A stretch of DNA of 64,000 bases, taken from NCBI RefSeq assembly GCF_000614125.1, contig NZ_BAKJ01000003.1:124001-188000 (forward strand), read 5' to 3'. The translations under genes were made by a program, and so were the position numbers. The notes below the pieces were generated by a model that ran no database searches, was not told the DNA's origin, and worked only from the letters and a program-made list of their open reading frames with translations. Source of the DNA: Bacteroides rodentium JCM 16496 (lineage in GTDB: Bacteria; Bacteroidota; Bacteroidia; Bacteroidales; Bacteroidaceae). Positions 10,057-19,539 of the stretch are shown here, piece by piece (position 1 is the first letter of the stretch; each line of letters starts with the position of its first letter).

Positions 10057-10334
10057 CTGTAGTGTGGCATAAAAAGGCAAGAGCCGCACTGCATAAACAA
10101 GCTATGTGGTATTTGTTTAATTGTAGTCAATCGTATGTAGATACGTTTATTACTAATGTGGAAAATGCAGTATCGGCAGCTTCCAGAACGCCTACGATAG
10201 GTCGTTACAAGAAAATTAGTAGCAACAAGACATATCGTGAATTATTGACACATCCTAAAAGTAAGATTGTTTATTGGTACGATTATAAAGAAATACATAT
10301 TCTGAATATAGTCTTTTCCGACACCAACTATTAA
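10044..10334 (+). CDS. RelE/ParE-family toxin
   Basis: A basic 96-residue protein with the layout of the RelE/ParE fold: VVWHKKARAALHKQAMWY helix at the N-terminus, PTIGRYKKI in the middle, and a C-terminal beta strand run (SKIVYWYDYKEIHILNIVF). Members either cleave mRNA on the ribosome or poison gyrase; the sequence does not decide which. It overlaps the antitoxin gene. Its stop codon (10332-10334) overlaps the end of the convergent ygiQ gene, so no terminator separates them. Confidence 0.8.
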   Translation: METLTVVWHKKARAALHKQAMWYLFNCSQSYVDTFITNVENAVSAASRTPTIGRYKKISSNKTYRELLTHPKSKIVYWYDYKEIHILNIVFSDTNY

Positions 10335-12177
10335 CCCCTCTTCCCATACAGCTTGTCTATCAAATCCTGCCTTCCTATCCGCCGCAATTCATTCACAATA
10401 TTCCTGCGTTCCTCGGGTTTGTACCAGAAGAAGAATTGACGTTGTGCCAGTTTCTCGCGCTGCGTCTTGGCACTGAATACCGGTTCCTGCGTATAAGGAT
10501 GGAAGCCCGTGTACCATGCTTCGGTGGCAACGGTCATGGGAGTAGGGGTGAAGTCCTGTACTTGTTCCAGATGGAAGTCCAGTCGCTTGGTGATGACGGC
10601 AAGTTCCGCCATATCCTCTTCCTTGCATCCGGGATGACTGCTGATGAAGTAAGGGATGAGTTGTTGGCGCAGTCCTTCTTCACGGTTAATCCTGTCGAAT
10701 ATCTTCTTGAACTCACCGAACTGGCTGAACGGAGGCTTGCGCATGATGTTTAGCACGCGGTCTGATGTATGCTCCGGAGCCACCTTCAGACGACCGCTGA
10801 CATGACGGGCAATGAGCTCGCGGGTATATTCCTGCGTACTTTTGTTAGTGTTCGGGTCCTTGCTCTGGTGCAGCAACAGGTCATAGCGTACACCGCTGCC
10901 GATGAACGACTTCTTGATGCCGGGCAGGGCATCTACGGCATGATAGATGTCGAGCAGCGGACGGTGGTCCGTATTCAGGTTGGGGCATACCTTGGGGTAG
11001 ATGCACGACGGGCGTTTGCATTTCCTGCAGACGGCCTCATCCCGTCCCTTCATACGGTACATATTGGCCGACGGACCTCCCAAATCACTCAAATAACCCT
11101 TGAAGTCGGGTAGTTCCGTGATGGCTTTCACCTCTTTCAGAATGCTCTCCTTGCTGCGGCTTACGATGAATTTGCCTTGGTGTGCGGAGATGGTGCAGAA
11201 GGCACATCCTCCGAAACATCCGCGATGCAGGTTGACGGAGAACTTTATCATGTCATATGCCGGAATACGTTTCCCTTTATACTTGGGATGAGGCAAGCGC
11301 GTATATGGCAAGTCGAAAGAACGGTCGAGCTCAGCCTCCGTCAAGGGGGGTAGGGAGGGTTGACCACTACCGTCTGCTTGCCGCTCTTTTGCAGAATGCG
11401 GGATGCTGTATATTTGTTGCTTTCCTCCTCGATATGACGGAAGTTGGCAGCTTCTTTCTTTTTATCTTTCAGACATTCTTCATGGGAAAAGAGGATGATA
11501 TCCCCTTCTTGTTCCACTACCTCCTTGTCAAGATAAACCATTTGGGGAATATCGGCGATGAGCTTTTTGAAGCTTGGGGCGTCTATCTGTGTCTGTTGGC
11601 GTTTCAGCCTTCCGGCAAGTTCCACCACCGGTTTCTCTCCCATACCGTAGATGAGTGAGTCGGCTCCGCTGTCGAGGAGGATGCTGGGGCGTACACGGTC
11701 TTGCCAATAGTCGTAGTGCGTCAGGCGGCGCATGCTTGCCTCGATGCCGCCCAGTACGACGGGGACATCGGGGAATAGCTTCTTTAATATCTGGGTATAT
11801 ACAATGGAAGGGTACTCCGGACGCATATCCGGACGTGCATCCGGGGTATAGGCGTCATCACTGCGCAAGCGTTTGTTGGCAGTATATTTGTTGACCATCG
11901 AATCCATACAGCCGGGACTGATGCCGAAGAACAGACGGGGACGTCCCAGTTTCTTGAAGTCGCGCCAGTCGTCGCGCCAGTTGGGTTGGGGGATGATGGC
12001 TACGCGCAATCCTTCTGCTTCGAGGATGCGGCCTATGACGGCGGCTCCAAAAGAAGGGTGGTCCACGTAGGCGTCACCGCTGAAAAGTATTACATCCAAT
12101 TCGTCCCAACCACGCAGTTCCACTTCTTTCTTGGTAGTAGGAAGCCAGTCTGTAAGGCGATATTCTTTCATTTGCAC
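10331..12177 (-). CDS. ygiQ: YgiQ-family radical SAM protein (one apparent frameshift)
   Basis: A member of the conserved UPF0313/YgiQ radical SAM family, whose reaction is unknown. The N-terminal half (12177 to about 11350) has DVILFSGDAYVDHPSFG and the FGISPGCMDSMVNKYTANK family signature. The C-terminal half contains the cluster motif CFGGCAFCTISAHQG, which supplies the CxxxCxxC ligands, and a second CxxC-rich stretch (CRKCKRPSCIYPKVCP). The halves lie in different frames. Adding one base to the G6 run at 11345-11350 gives a smooth NPPYPPLTEAELDRSFDLPY join and a total of about 615 residues, near family length. It follows two small genes on the same strand, with a 10-base overlap to the first. 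Confidence 0.9.
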
Positions 12178-12386
12178 ATTAAAAACTGTAATGTCATCCG
12201 TTCTCCGTCGTAAATCTCACGGAAGCCTATCTGCTGCTCGGAAAGATACTCTTTCATGTCATTGAAGGCTGCAGCGTCATCCATGATGATTTCCAGCTTC
12301 TCGCCTTTCCCGGCCTCGCACATGGCTTTGACGGCAGGGATTAAAGGGCTGTAATGCTGTTGTCCGCAGGTGTCGATGGTTTTCAT
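12168..12386 (-). CDS. TusA/SirA-like small protein without the usual CPxP cysteine
   Basis: A 72-residue protein resembling TusA/SirA sulfur-relay proteins: beta-alpha-beta-alpha-beta layout, the opening MKTIDTCGQ, a PLI helix start, and a middle LEIIMDDAAAFNDMKEYL. The CPxP motif expected after CGQ reads HYSP, so the sulfur-carrying cysteine at that position is absent; only the earlier Cys remains. Sulfurtransferase activity is therefore doubtful. It overlaps ygiQ by 10 bases and abuts the upstream gene, so the three form one transcription unit. Confidence 0.6.
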   Translation of the reverse strand: MKTIDTCGQQHYSPLIPAVKAMCEAGKGEKLEIIMDDAAAFNDMKEYLSEQQIGFREIYDGERMTLQFLMCK

Positions 12387-12701
12387 TTATTCTTCTTCTA
12401 TGGTTTCTTGTTGGGAGAGCCATTGCAGATAGAGCTTGATGAGTTGCTGCAGTCCGAAGGCCTTCATGTTGTTGTGATAGATAACGTCGATGCAGAGGTC
12501 GAGCAGGTCTTTGCTGTCCTCCTCTTGTGCGGCGATGAGGGAGCGGATGTTCAGTTTCAACTTGTCGAGCACGGTTTCGTCCACAATACCGTTGCTGTCG
12601 ATGAGATGGCGGAAGAGGCCGTATTTCTCGATGGTGGCAAGGTTCTCTTCTGAAACTTCCAGACTGCGGGTTCCGCTGGGGTTGGCTTGTATAGTGTACA
12701 T
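12387..12701 (-). CDS. Hypothetical 104-residue helical protein
   Basis: First gene of the small unit that ends with ygiQ; its stop directly abuts the TusA-like start. The N-terminal 20 residues (MYTIQANPSG, SLEVSEENL) could form a short strand. The rest is predicted helical and ends in a Glu-rich tail (QQETIEEE). No membrane segment or known motif. I do not recognise the family. Confidence 0.65.
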   Translation of the reverse strand: MYTIQANPSGTRSLEVSEENLATIEKYGLFRHLIDSNGIVDETVLDKLKLNIRSLIAAQEEDSKDLLDLCIDVIYHNNMKAFGLQQLIKLYLQWLSQQETIEEE

Positions 12702-12758
12702 GATGTTTAATGTTTAGTGGTTAATGTTTAATGATTAATGGAAGCAAAGATAGTTTTT

Positions 12759-12840
12759 TCACCACAGATTACACAGATTTCCACAGATTATTTATAGGGA
12801 TTGCTATTTTGTCTGTGTTAATCTGTGTAATCTGTGGTGA
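12759..12840. repeat. 21-bp inverted repeat at the 3' end of the secreted amidase gene
   Basis: Arms at 12759-12779 and 12820-12840 are perfect 21-base reverse complements (ACAGATTACACAGATT-type sequence) around a 40-base loop that itself contains another CCACAGATT copy. The element overlaps the last codons and stop of the gene ending at 12818. It could act as a transcription terminator for leftward transcription or be a dispersed repeat. No T-run follows it on the leftward strand. Confidence 0.8.
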
Positions 12841-15751
12841 GAAAGCGGAGTATGGATGCCATAATTGCATTTCTGGATGTTTCTTCCCGGATGCTTTCAA
12901 AAGGGAATCCCATGACAAAAGTGCGATAATCGTTGCCTTGATAGGCCACGGCGGCGGGGGTGTTGCCGATGGCATAGGTCATGACTGGAAAAGCGGGAGA
13001 CATGGGCAGGATGCAATCGGGGGAAGTGACCGGATAGCTTTGCTCATTCGGCAGGCGGGGAAGGGTGAAGGTATGCCCCAGTCCCCGGACAGCGATTTTG
13101 TCCCCGTCTGTTTTCAGAGAGTTGCCATACCGGTACTTCAAGATATTCTGAATAAATTCTTTATTGCCCTGCGAACTGTCCATATCGCTGCCTACGTAGG
13201 CACCGCTGACCAGGAGATGACCTCCCGACTGGCAATAGGAAGTCAGTATGCGCTGCATGGGCGAGGAGAATGTTTTGTAGTAGGTATTGCGTGCCGGATT
13301 GCTGGAATTGTCTTCTTTCTCAAGTCCGAGGATATAGTCCACTATCGGATAATCCTCCAATGAGAGGATGCCCTTTTCCACAGCCTCGTCGCTGCATGAG
13401 ACGAAGCTGTAATTTCCGGCTGCCTGGATGGCTTTGCCATGTACGAAGGGGTAATCGAAAGTGTTTCCGATGATTTTCATGCCTTCGTATTCGTCATTGC
13501 TCTCTCCCAGACGTCGTCCTGCTTCCTTTCGGCTGAAATTCTGCTGGGCGCCGCAGAGGGAGATGTCATAGAGATAGGGTACGCCGGGCTCTTGCGACAA
13601 GTCGAAGCCTGCCGCATCGGGGGTGTCTATAACGGCAGGCCCGCTGATGCGGTCGAATCCGTTGACGATAAGTATCTGTCCTTTTTCACGCTTTGCCTTG
13701 TAGGCGGCAAGAATTTCCGAAGGGAAGCTTTCGCCACCCCGGTTTACGGCGGTTACTTTGAAGGAATAGACGATGCCCGGTTCTATTTTTACGGTATGGG
13801 ACGGGGAGCTGACACATACGCCATTGTCAAATCCTCCACGACCGATACGTGTATATACAATGTATTCGCGTGGTTTGGCAGTCGGCTCCAACGGGTCTTC
13901 CTCTCCTTGCCAGGAGAGCTCTAAAGTATTCTTCTTTTGACCGAAGCGGATGGCAAAGTGGCTGACGGGAAGCGGTTGGACCACGTACTCTTTGCCGTGC
14001 TGGCTGCATATGTATTGCAGAATGGCTTTATAGAGCGCACGCCCGACGGTGAACTTGAAGTTAGGGTCATGTCCCAAGCGCATATCTGCGAAGTTCTGGT
14101 GCGACAACAGTTCTACGATGGTGGAAGGGACGGCGGGCAGGCGTGTTTCACTGTAATTGCGGTTCCATAGGCTGCGGCGTGTCCAGTCAACGTTGAAGGT
14201 GGAGCGGATGTCACGCTGCAACTGCGTCAGCAGAATGTCCGAAAGGTCACGGGAGGCATGGCGGTCTGTACCGGCATGCAACTTGCCGTTGTTGAAGTTG
14301 GTGGTATAAATGCCGAGAGTGCCTACAATCTCATCTTCCTTACTGAAACCGGCATCGCTATGCAGGGCCATACTCATTTCAAAGGGGATGCCCAAACCTT
14401 CTTCCACCGGGTTGAATACTGATTTCCCGGCAAGATAATTCACTGTACGTGAACGTACGTTGATGTCGTCGTTCATATCATTCTTTCCCTCGTAGCCTCC
14501 ATAGACGGGATAGGGCATGCCTGCCCATTGGGCGGAGTAGCGTGCGCCTTCCAGGTATCTGGGCAAGCCGCTGGTTTGTCCGCCGCGGGCAATGTTGCCC
14601 ATGCCTCCTCCAAAGCGGACGGCATCGGCACAGACCACGCCTTTCTCTTTGCTCTCGTTGCTCAATACCACCATGCCGTAGTCGTTCCGGCCTTTGTCAA
14701 AAGTGAATGTGCCGAGGTACACCCATGTGCCGCCTCCTATTTGCTGGTTTACCTTGAATTCCGTGACGCCTCCGTTGTGAAATACAAGATATTTGGCATC
14801 GCTTACGCTGCCCGGCAGTGTCTGATAAGATACGTATACGGCATATTCTCCCGTTTCCGGAATATCGGGGACCCATTCGGCAAAAGCCTTGTCTTTCTTC
14901 TTTTCAGTTTTGGCGAAGCGTGCCGTGCCGGTGAGGAAAGGGTTTTCATTGTCCTGATAGGTTCGTTTCCGTTGGGCAAATCCGGGTCGGGAGGTCTGTT
15001 CCCAACGTGCTTTCCGGCTTTTCACGTCCAGATAAAGGGAACCTTGTCCTCCATGTCCGCTCAGGCTACCGTCATTGTCTACGATGACTTCTTGCTTCTG
15101 CGTGTCCCGTTCGCGGGGGGTGAATACATTGGCTCCTGCATTCTCCAGCATGGGCAGGAGGTAGGGCAGGATGAAGGATTGGGTGAACTGGTCTTCCGTG
15201 GTGCAGAACAGCCTCGGGCGTTGCCATCCCCATTTGTCCTTGTCATTGATGTAATATTTCCCGTGGCTTTGCCAAAGGGCGATGTGGCGTCCTTCCAGTC
15301 CGCGGGTGATGTCGTAGGGGCGCGAGGTACGGGTTACCCAGGGTGTACCTTTGTATTCCAGGTGGCCGAACAGACGTGCCTTGTCTTTCTTCCCTTTCCG
15401 GTAGAGGTTGGGGATAAGTTCCTCGATGCTTTTCCCGTCAGCAAAGACGGTGAGGTCGAAATAGTTCACCGGTCCCGGCAGGATTTGTCCCAGATGGCGG
15501 TAAATGGCATCGACGGTTTCAGGCCGTAGAGGCTGGTAGGCAAAGCGCTCGTTTGCATAGACAAGCAATTTCTTCTTCCGGAAGTCAATGCGGAAACTAT
15601 CCAGCTTGCAGGTACCGATGTTGGCCGTATGGGTGGTGTATTCCCTGAAGAATCTCTGGAGGCGTTCTTCCACATTCTGTTCCACTTCTTGTGCCGATAG
15701 TCCGGACAAGGTGATGAATAGTGCTATAATGGATAGGTATAGTTTTTGCAT
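12818..15751 (-). CDS. Secreted N-acetylmuramoyl-L-alanine amidase-like protein with golvesin and fibronectin-type domains
   Basis: A 977-residue exported protein; relatives are often labelled xanthan lyase. A signal peptide is clear (MQKLYLSIIALF, cut near SAQ, residue 21). Amidase_3-like parts are visible: RHIALWQSHGKYY near residue 150, ALHSDAGFSKEDE near 460, and STIVELLSHQNFADMRLG near 550, which carries the Glu expected to bind zinc. A golvesin/Xly-like beta domain is inserted around residues 290-390 (PDIPETGEYAVYVSYQ). A fibronectin type III-like domain lies near 640-700, and a Rossmann-like domain (QILIVNGFDRI) follows. The last residues, TTDYTD, are encoded by an intergenic-type inverted repeat. 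Cell-wall hydrolysis is likely; the xanthan name should not be trusted. Confidence 0.82.
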   Translation of the reverse strand: MQKLYLSIIALFITLSGLSAQEVEQNVEERLQRFFREYTTHTANIGTCKLDSFRIDFRKKKLLVYANERFAYQPLRPETVDAIYRHLGQILPGPVNYFDLTVFADGKSIEELIPNLYRKGKKDKARLFGHLEYKGTPWVTRTSRPYDITRGLEGRHIALWQSHGKYYINDKDKWGWQRPRLFCTTEDQFTQSFILPYLLPMLENAGANVFTPRERDTQKQEVIVDNDGSLSGHGGQGSLYLDVKSRKARWEQTSRPGFAQRKRTYQDNENPFLTGTARFAKTEKKKDKAFAEWVPDIPETGEYAVYVSYQTLPGSVSDAKYLVFHNGGVTEFKVNQQIGGGTWVYLGTFTFDKGRNDYGMVVLSNESKEKGVVCADAVRFGGGMGNIARGGQTSGLPRYLEGARYSAQWAGMPYPVYGGYEGKNDMNDDINVRSRTVNYLAGKSVFNPVEEGLGIPFEMSMALHSDAGFSKEDEIVGTLGIYTTNFNNGKLHAGTDRHASRDLSDILLTQLQRDIRSTFNVDWTRRSLWNRNYSETRLPAVPSTIVELLSHQNFADMRLGHDPNFKFTVGRALYKAILQYICSQHGKEYVVQPLPVSHFAIRFGQKKNTLELSWQGEEDPLEPTAKPREYIVYTRIGRGGFDNGVCVSSPSHTVKIEPGIVYSFKVTAVNRGGESFPSEILAAYKAKREKGQILIVNGFDRISGPAVIDTPDAAGFDLSQEPGVPYLYDISLCGAQQNFSRKEAGRRLGESNDEYEGMKIIGNTFDYPFVHGKAIQAAGNYSFVSCSDEAVEKGILSLEDYPIVDYILGLEKEDNSSNPARNTYYKTFSSPMQRILTSYCQSGGHLLVSGAYVGSDMDSSQGNKEFIQNILKYRYGNSLKTDGDKIAVRGLGHTFTLPRLPNEQSYPVTSPDCILPMSPAFPVMTYAIGNTPAAVAYQGNDYRTFVMGFPFESIREETSRNAIMASILRFLTTDYTD

Positions 15752-15796
15752 GATGGTCTGTTATTAGAAAAAAAAGGATTGCAAATGTATACAAAA

Positions 15797-15827
15797 AAGA
15801 GTGGAAAGCCGTCAGCCTTCCACTCTT
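15797..15827 (-). terminator. Rho-independent terminator after the NagB-deacetylase gene
   Basis: Reverse-complementary 10-base arms AAGAGTGGAA / TTCCACTCTT (15797-15806 and 15818-15827), extended by partial pairing inside. On the minus strand a TTTTTTG run follows the hairpin. It lies just beyond the stop at 15849, so it should end leftward transcription of that gene. Confidence 0.75.
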
Positions 15828-15848
15828 CTTTCTTTTATTTAGCAAATC

Positions 15849-17839
15849 TTATAGCGGAATGTATTCCACAAAAGCCTCCATCGCCTCATAGGAAGCAAGT
15901 CCGAGGCTGTCATACAAGGCAGCTGTCCCGCGGTTACGGTCTTCGCTACGTTGCCAGAACAGACGTTCGTCATTGCCCAGGAACGGTGCGCTTTCCATCT
16001 GCGATTGATGTTTCAAGATAGAGTTACGCTTGGCACGCAGTTCTTCCGGCTGATGGGCACAGCCATCTCGATGTTTTCGATTTCCCATTCGGCCCATGCA
16101 CCGCGGTACATCCAGATGCGGCATTCCTTCAACCATTTGGCACCTTCTTCTTTTTCCAGGTCGATGGCGGCAAATACGGCGTCCGTACAAACACGGTGTG
16201 TGCCGTGCGGGTCTGCCAGGTCACCGGCAACGAAAATCTGATGGGGTTTCACTTCACGCAATAGGTTGCGTACGATTTCCACGTCTGCTTCGCTGATAGG
16301 ATTCTTCTGTATCTTGCCCGTTTCGTAGAATGGCAGGTCGAGGAAGTGACAGTGATCCAGAGGGATATTATTGTATGTACATGCAGTGCGTGCCTCGCCG
16401 CGGCGAATCAGTCCCTTGATGGTCAGGATGTCGCGCGTATCCATGTCGCCGTCTTTCTTCTCCTTCAGGTATTTGCGGATTTCAGCATATTTGTCGTTAA
16501 TGACCTGGTCTTCGCTGTTGTTGAAGATTTGGTTGAATCCGTTGATGAAGTGCAGGAAGCGGATAACTTCTTCATCGCCTACGGCAATGTTACCGGAAGT
16601 TTCGTAAGCCACATGCACGTCATGTTTCTGCTCTACCAGACGACGGATGGTGCCTCCCATGGAGATAACGTCATCATCGGGATGCGGAGAGAATACGACC
16701 ACACGTTTCGGATAGGGTTTGGCACGCTCAGGACGATAGGTGTCGTCAGCATTCGGTTTACCGCCCGGCCATCCGGTGATGGTATGTTGCAGGTCATTGA
16801 ATATCTTGATGTTCACGTTATAGGCTGAGCCGAACAATGCCAGCAGTTCGCTCAGTCCGTTCTCGTTGTAGTCCTTGTTGGTCAGTTTCAGAATGGGTTT
16901 TCCGGTGAGTTGGCACAACCAGACGATGGCGCTGCGGATGAGCTTGTCGTTCCATTCGCAGGATGTTACCAGCCAGGGGCGTTGGATGCGTGTCAAGTTG
17001 GCGGCGGCAGACAAGTCGATAGCTACATGTGCATTGTTGTGAGTCTGCAGATAAGATGCAGGGATAGTATCTGTTACCGGACCTTCAACGCATTCTTTCA
17101 CCTTTTGCGCTTTCTCCTCACCCCATGCCAGCAGATATATTTTCTTTGCCGAGAGGATGGTGGCTACTCCCATGGTGATGGAGCTGATGGGGGTATTTTC
17201 AATGCTGCCGAACATCTTGGAAGCTTCATTGCGGGAGTCGTTGTCCAGTAATATCAGACGAGTGGTAGAGTTCAGGCGTGAACCCGGTTCATTGAAACCG
17301 ATATTACCTACACGGCCAATGCCCAGCAAGGCGATGTCCAAGCCGCCGAAACTTTCAATGCGCTGCTCGTAAAGACGGCAATATTCAAAGATGGTGTCTT
17401 TGGCGATAGTGCTGTCGGGGGTGAAAACATTTTGTTTGTCAATATCCACATGGTCTATCAGCATTTCCTTCAATGCGTTGAAGTTACTGTTGATGGCATT
17501 GGGAGCTAATGGATAATATTCGTAGAGATTGAATATGACTACGTTGCGGAAACTTAATCCCTCTTCTTGGTGCATACGTACCAAGTCTGCATATACGTTG
17601 CGCGGAGAGTTGCCGCCTGCCAGTGCCAAGACACAGAAACGTCCCGCCTTTTGCTTGTCACGGATTAACTGTGCAATGTCAAGGGCAATCTGGTTGGCAC
17701 CTTCTTCGGCAGACTCATAGATGTCTGTCGGGATTTTTTCCAGTCGGGTCAATACCGACCGTTCAAATGCATTCTCAGGTCTGTAGTACCTGGGGGAGAC
17801 TCTGTTGAGAGTGATTTGAGAGCTTAGATTGGTTTTCAT
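15849..17839 (-). CDS. Glucosamine-6-phosphate deaminase/PIG-L deacetylase fusion (one apparent frameshift)
   Basis: A two-domain protein of about 663 residues. Residues 1-300 match the NagB isomerase/deaminase fold, with LALAGGNSPRNVYADL as the sugar-phosphate loop and GGLDIALLGIGRVGNIGFNEPG as the active-site region. Residues about 370-600 match LmbE/PIG-L zinc deacetylases (FSPHPDDDVISMGG and DPHGTHRVC). Together they suggest amino-sugar deacetylation and deamination. A one-base loss in the C run near 16048 shifts the frame; restoring it gives SPEELRAKRNSILKHQSQ and the normal end at 15849. In NagB the canonical catalytic loop starts with an acidic residue; here it reads FNLYEYYPL, so activity may differ. 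The start is the ATG at 17839. Confidence 0.87.
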
Positions 17840-18294
17840 AAAATTTATTATTAATAAATGATTAAGTATTGCGCTGTTCTTTCAATCAACAAATATATAT
17901 AAACTCGCTCACATACAGATGGCTTTGGAGAAAATAATGCAAAGTGTTTGAGACCGAAAGGGATATGTGGTTTTGTACCAGATTCTTCCATTTATGGCTT
18001 TTGACCGTTTTTGGGGGAGTTAGGATAACGAATCGCTACCTATCCGTTGCCTTTTTCAGGATTGAAAAAGAGGTTTGGAAATTGCTCCCGCATCTCGTTC
18101 TATATCCTGTTTACCATAGTAAAGAACGCAGTTTTTGCTATGTCTGTTAATGCAAACTTAGTCATATTTTTCCGTATTAGAAAAAAATATAGACTCTGTT
18201 TACAAGCCAAGGGATCTTATTCTTCGTTCCGCTATATTTTTCATGCCGTTCATTTGCTCTGCATATAATAATTTTGCAAACAAAGGAATTAGTT
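17840..18294. other. Intergenic region with divergent promoters at the integrase-module edge
   Basis: 455 bases separate the NagB-deacetylase gene from the first integrase gene. A -7 match reading leftward (CAAATATA on the plus strand, 17890-17897) could serve the deacetylase gene. TAATTTTG at 18269-18276 could serve the integrase. The sequence is AT-rich with no convincing gene. It probably contains the left junction of the integrated element, but I could not define attachment repeats. Confidence 0.5.
18269..18276 (+). promoter_or_regulatory. Predicted -7 box of the first integrase
   Basis: TAATTTTG matches the Bacteroides TAnnTTTG box and lies 19 bases upstream of the ATG at 18295. A possible TTG start at 18274 would fall inside this box, which supports the later ATG as the real start. 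The following GC makes it also resemble the TTTGC core used by CTnDOT-type att sites. Confidence 0.5.
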
Positions 18295-19518
18295 ATGAAT
18301 CAGGCAAATGTAAAGGTATCGTTCTACCTGAAAAAGAGCGAGGCGGATGCTGACGGCAACTGTCCTGTAATGGCAAAGTTGAATGTCGGAAAGTATTCCG
18401 AGGCGGCTTTCAGCGTGAAGATGAAAGTGCCACAGTCACGCTGGACCTCCGGACGTGCAACCGGCAAGAGCGTGGCAGCAAAGGAAATCAACAACCGTCT
18501 GGATGAGATTCGTGCGATGGCATTGAATATCTACACGGAGCAGTCGGCTGTTCGTGACGGTGTGACAGCCGATGAAGTGAAAGGTGTACTGCTTGGAATG
18601 GCCAGCGGGCAAGAAACGCTTTTGGGGTATTTCAAACGATTCATCAGCAATTTTGAAAAGCGTGTGGGAGTAAACCGCACAATAGGAAGCCTGCGGGCCT
18701 ATCGCAATGCCTACAACCATATCGAAAGATTCTTGCAGGTGCAATACAAACTGTCGGATATTCCGTTTTCCGCGTTGGACCGCTCTTTCATCGACAAGTA
18801 TGATTTGTATCTTCGGACTGAACGTAATCTCGCTCCCGGAACGATTATCAATCTGACCGTACAGCTGAAAACGATTATCGGTGAGGCCATCGCTGACGGC
18901 ATCATTACCGCCAGCCCGTTTTTGGGATATGAGCCGGTGCGTCCCAAAGCCGTACAGAAATATCTCACGGCAGAAGAGTTACACAGGATTATGACCACTC
19001 CGCTTCACAGGCAGACCCTCTATCATGTCCGTGATTTGTTTCTGTTTTCCTGCTTCACCGGCATTTCATACGGAGATATGCGCCTGTTGACCAGGGATAA
19101 CCTGTGCCTTGCGGAGGATGGGACATGGTGGATTAAAAGTGCCAGACAGAAGACCAAGATAGAATTTGAGATTCCGCTGCTGGACTTGCCGTTGCAGATT
19201 CTGAAGAAGTATGGCGACACAGCTCCCGGTGACAAGTTACTGCCGGTGTATTGCAATTCCATGCTGAACCTTTACTTGAAAGAGATTGCCCGGATCTGCC
19301 ATATAGACCGTCCGCTGGTCTTCCACCAGGCCCGGCATACATACGCAACGGAAATCACGCTCTCCCACGGAGTTCCTCTTGAAACGGTCAGCAAGATGCT
19401 CGGACATAGCCAGATAGAAACGACACAGATTTACGCGAAAGTGACCGACGACAAGATAGATGCCGATACAAAGGCCTTGAACCGGAAAATTTCGGAGCGT
19501 TTCTCCGTCATCATTTAA
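18295..19518 (+). CDS. Tyrosine recombinase, CTnDOT-type integrase (first of a tandem pair)
   Basis: A 407-residue site-specific tyrosine recombinase. It has an N-terminal arm-binding region (VKVSFYLKKSEADADGNCPV), a SAM-like core-binding domain around residues 105-200, and a catalytic domain with HQARHTYATEI, LGHSQIETTQIYAKV and the nucleophile Tyr. The position of the first catalytic Arg reads CFTGISYGDM, so that Arg is replaced by Ser, as known for IntDOT of CTnDOT. It would insert or excise the element. The stop is 21 bases from the start of the second integrase, so the two are cotranscribed. The ATG at 18295 is preceded by an AAAGGAA purine run. Confidence 0.92.
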   Translation: MNQANVKVSFYLKKSEADADGNCPVMAKLNVGKYSEAAFSVKMKVPQSRWTSGRATGKSVAAKEINNRLDEIRAMALNIYTEQSAVRDGVTADEVKGVLLGMASGQETLLGYFKRFISNFEKRVGVNRTIGSLRAYRNAYNHIERFLQVQYKLSDIPFSALDRSFIDKYDLYLRTERNLAPGTIINLTVQLKTIIGEAIADGIITASPFLGYEPVRPKAVQKYLTAEELHRIMTTPLHRQTLYHVRDLFLFSCFTGISYGDMRLLTRDNLCLAEDGTWWIKSARQKTKIEFEIPLLDLPLQILKKYGDTAPGDKLLPVYCNSMLNLYLKEIARICHIDRPLVFHQARHTYATEITLSHGVPLETVSKMLGHSQIETTQIYAKVTDDKIDADTKALNRKISERFSVII

Positions 19519-19539
19519 TAACCACTTGAAAACAATTAT

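Noticed and set aside
14528..15529. Plus-strand frame of 333 codons opposite the secreted amidase
   Set aside because: It is antisense to a protein with clear signal peptide and domains; no ribosome site or recognisable product.
18274..18294. TTG at 18274 as the first integrase start
   Set aside because: It lies inside the predicted -7 box; the ATG at 18295 has a purine-rich site upstream.
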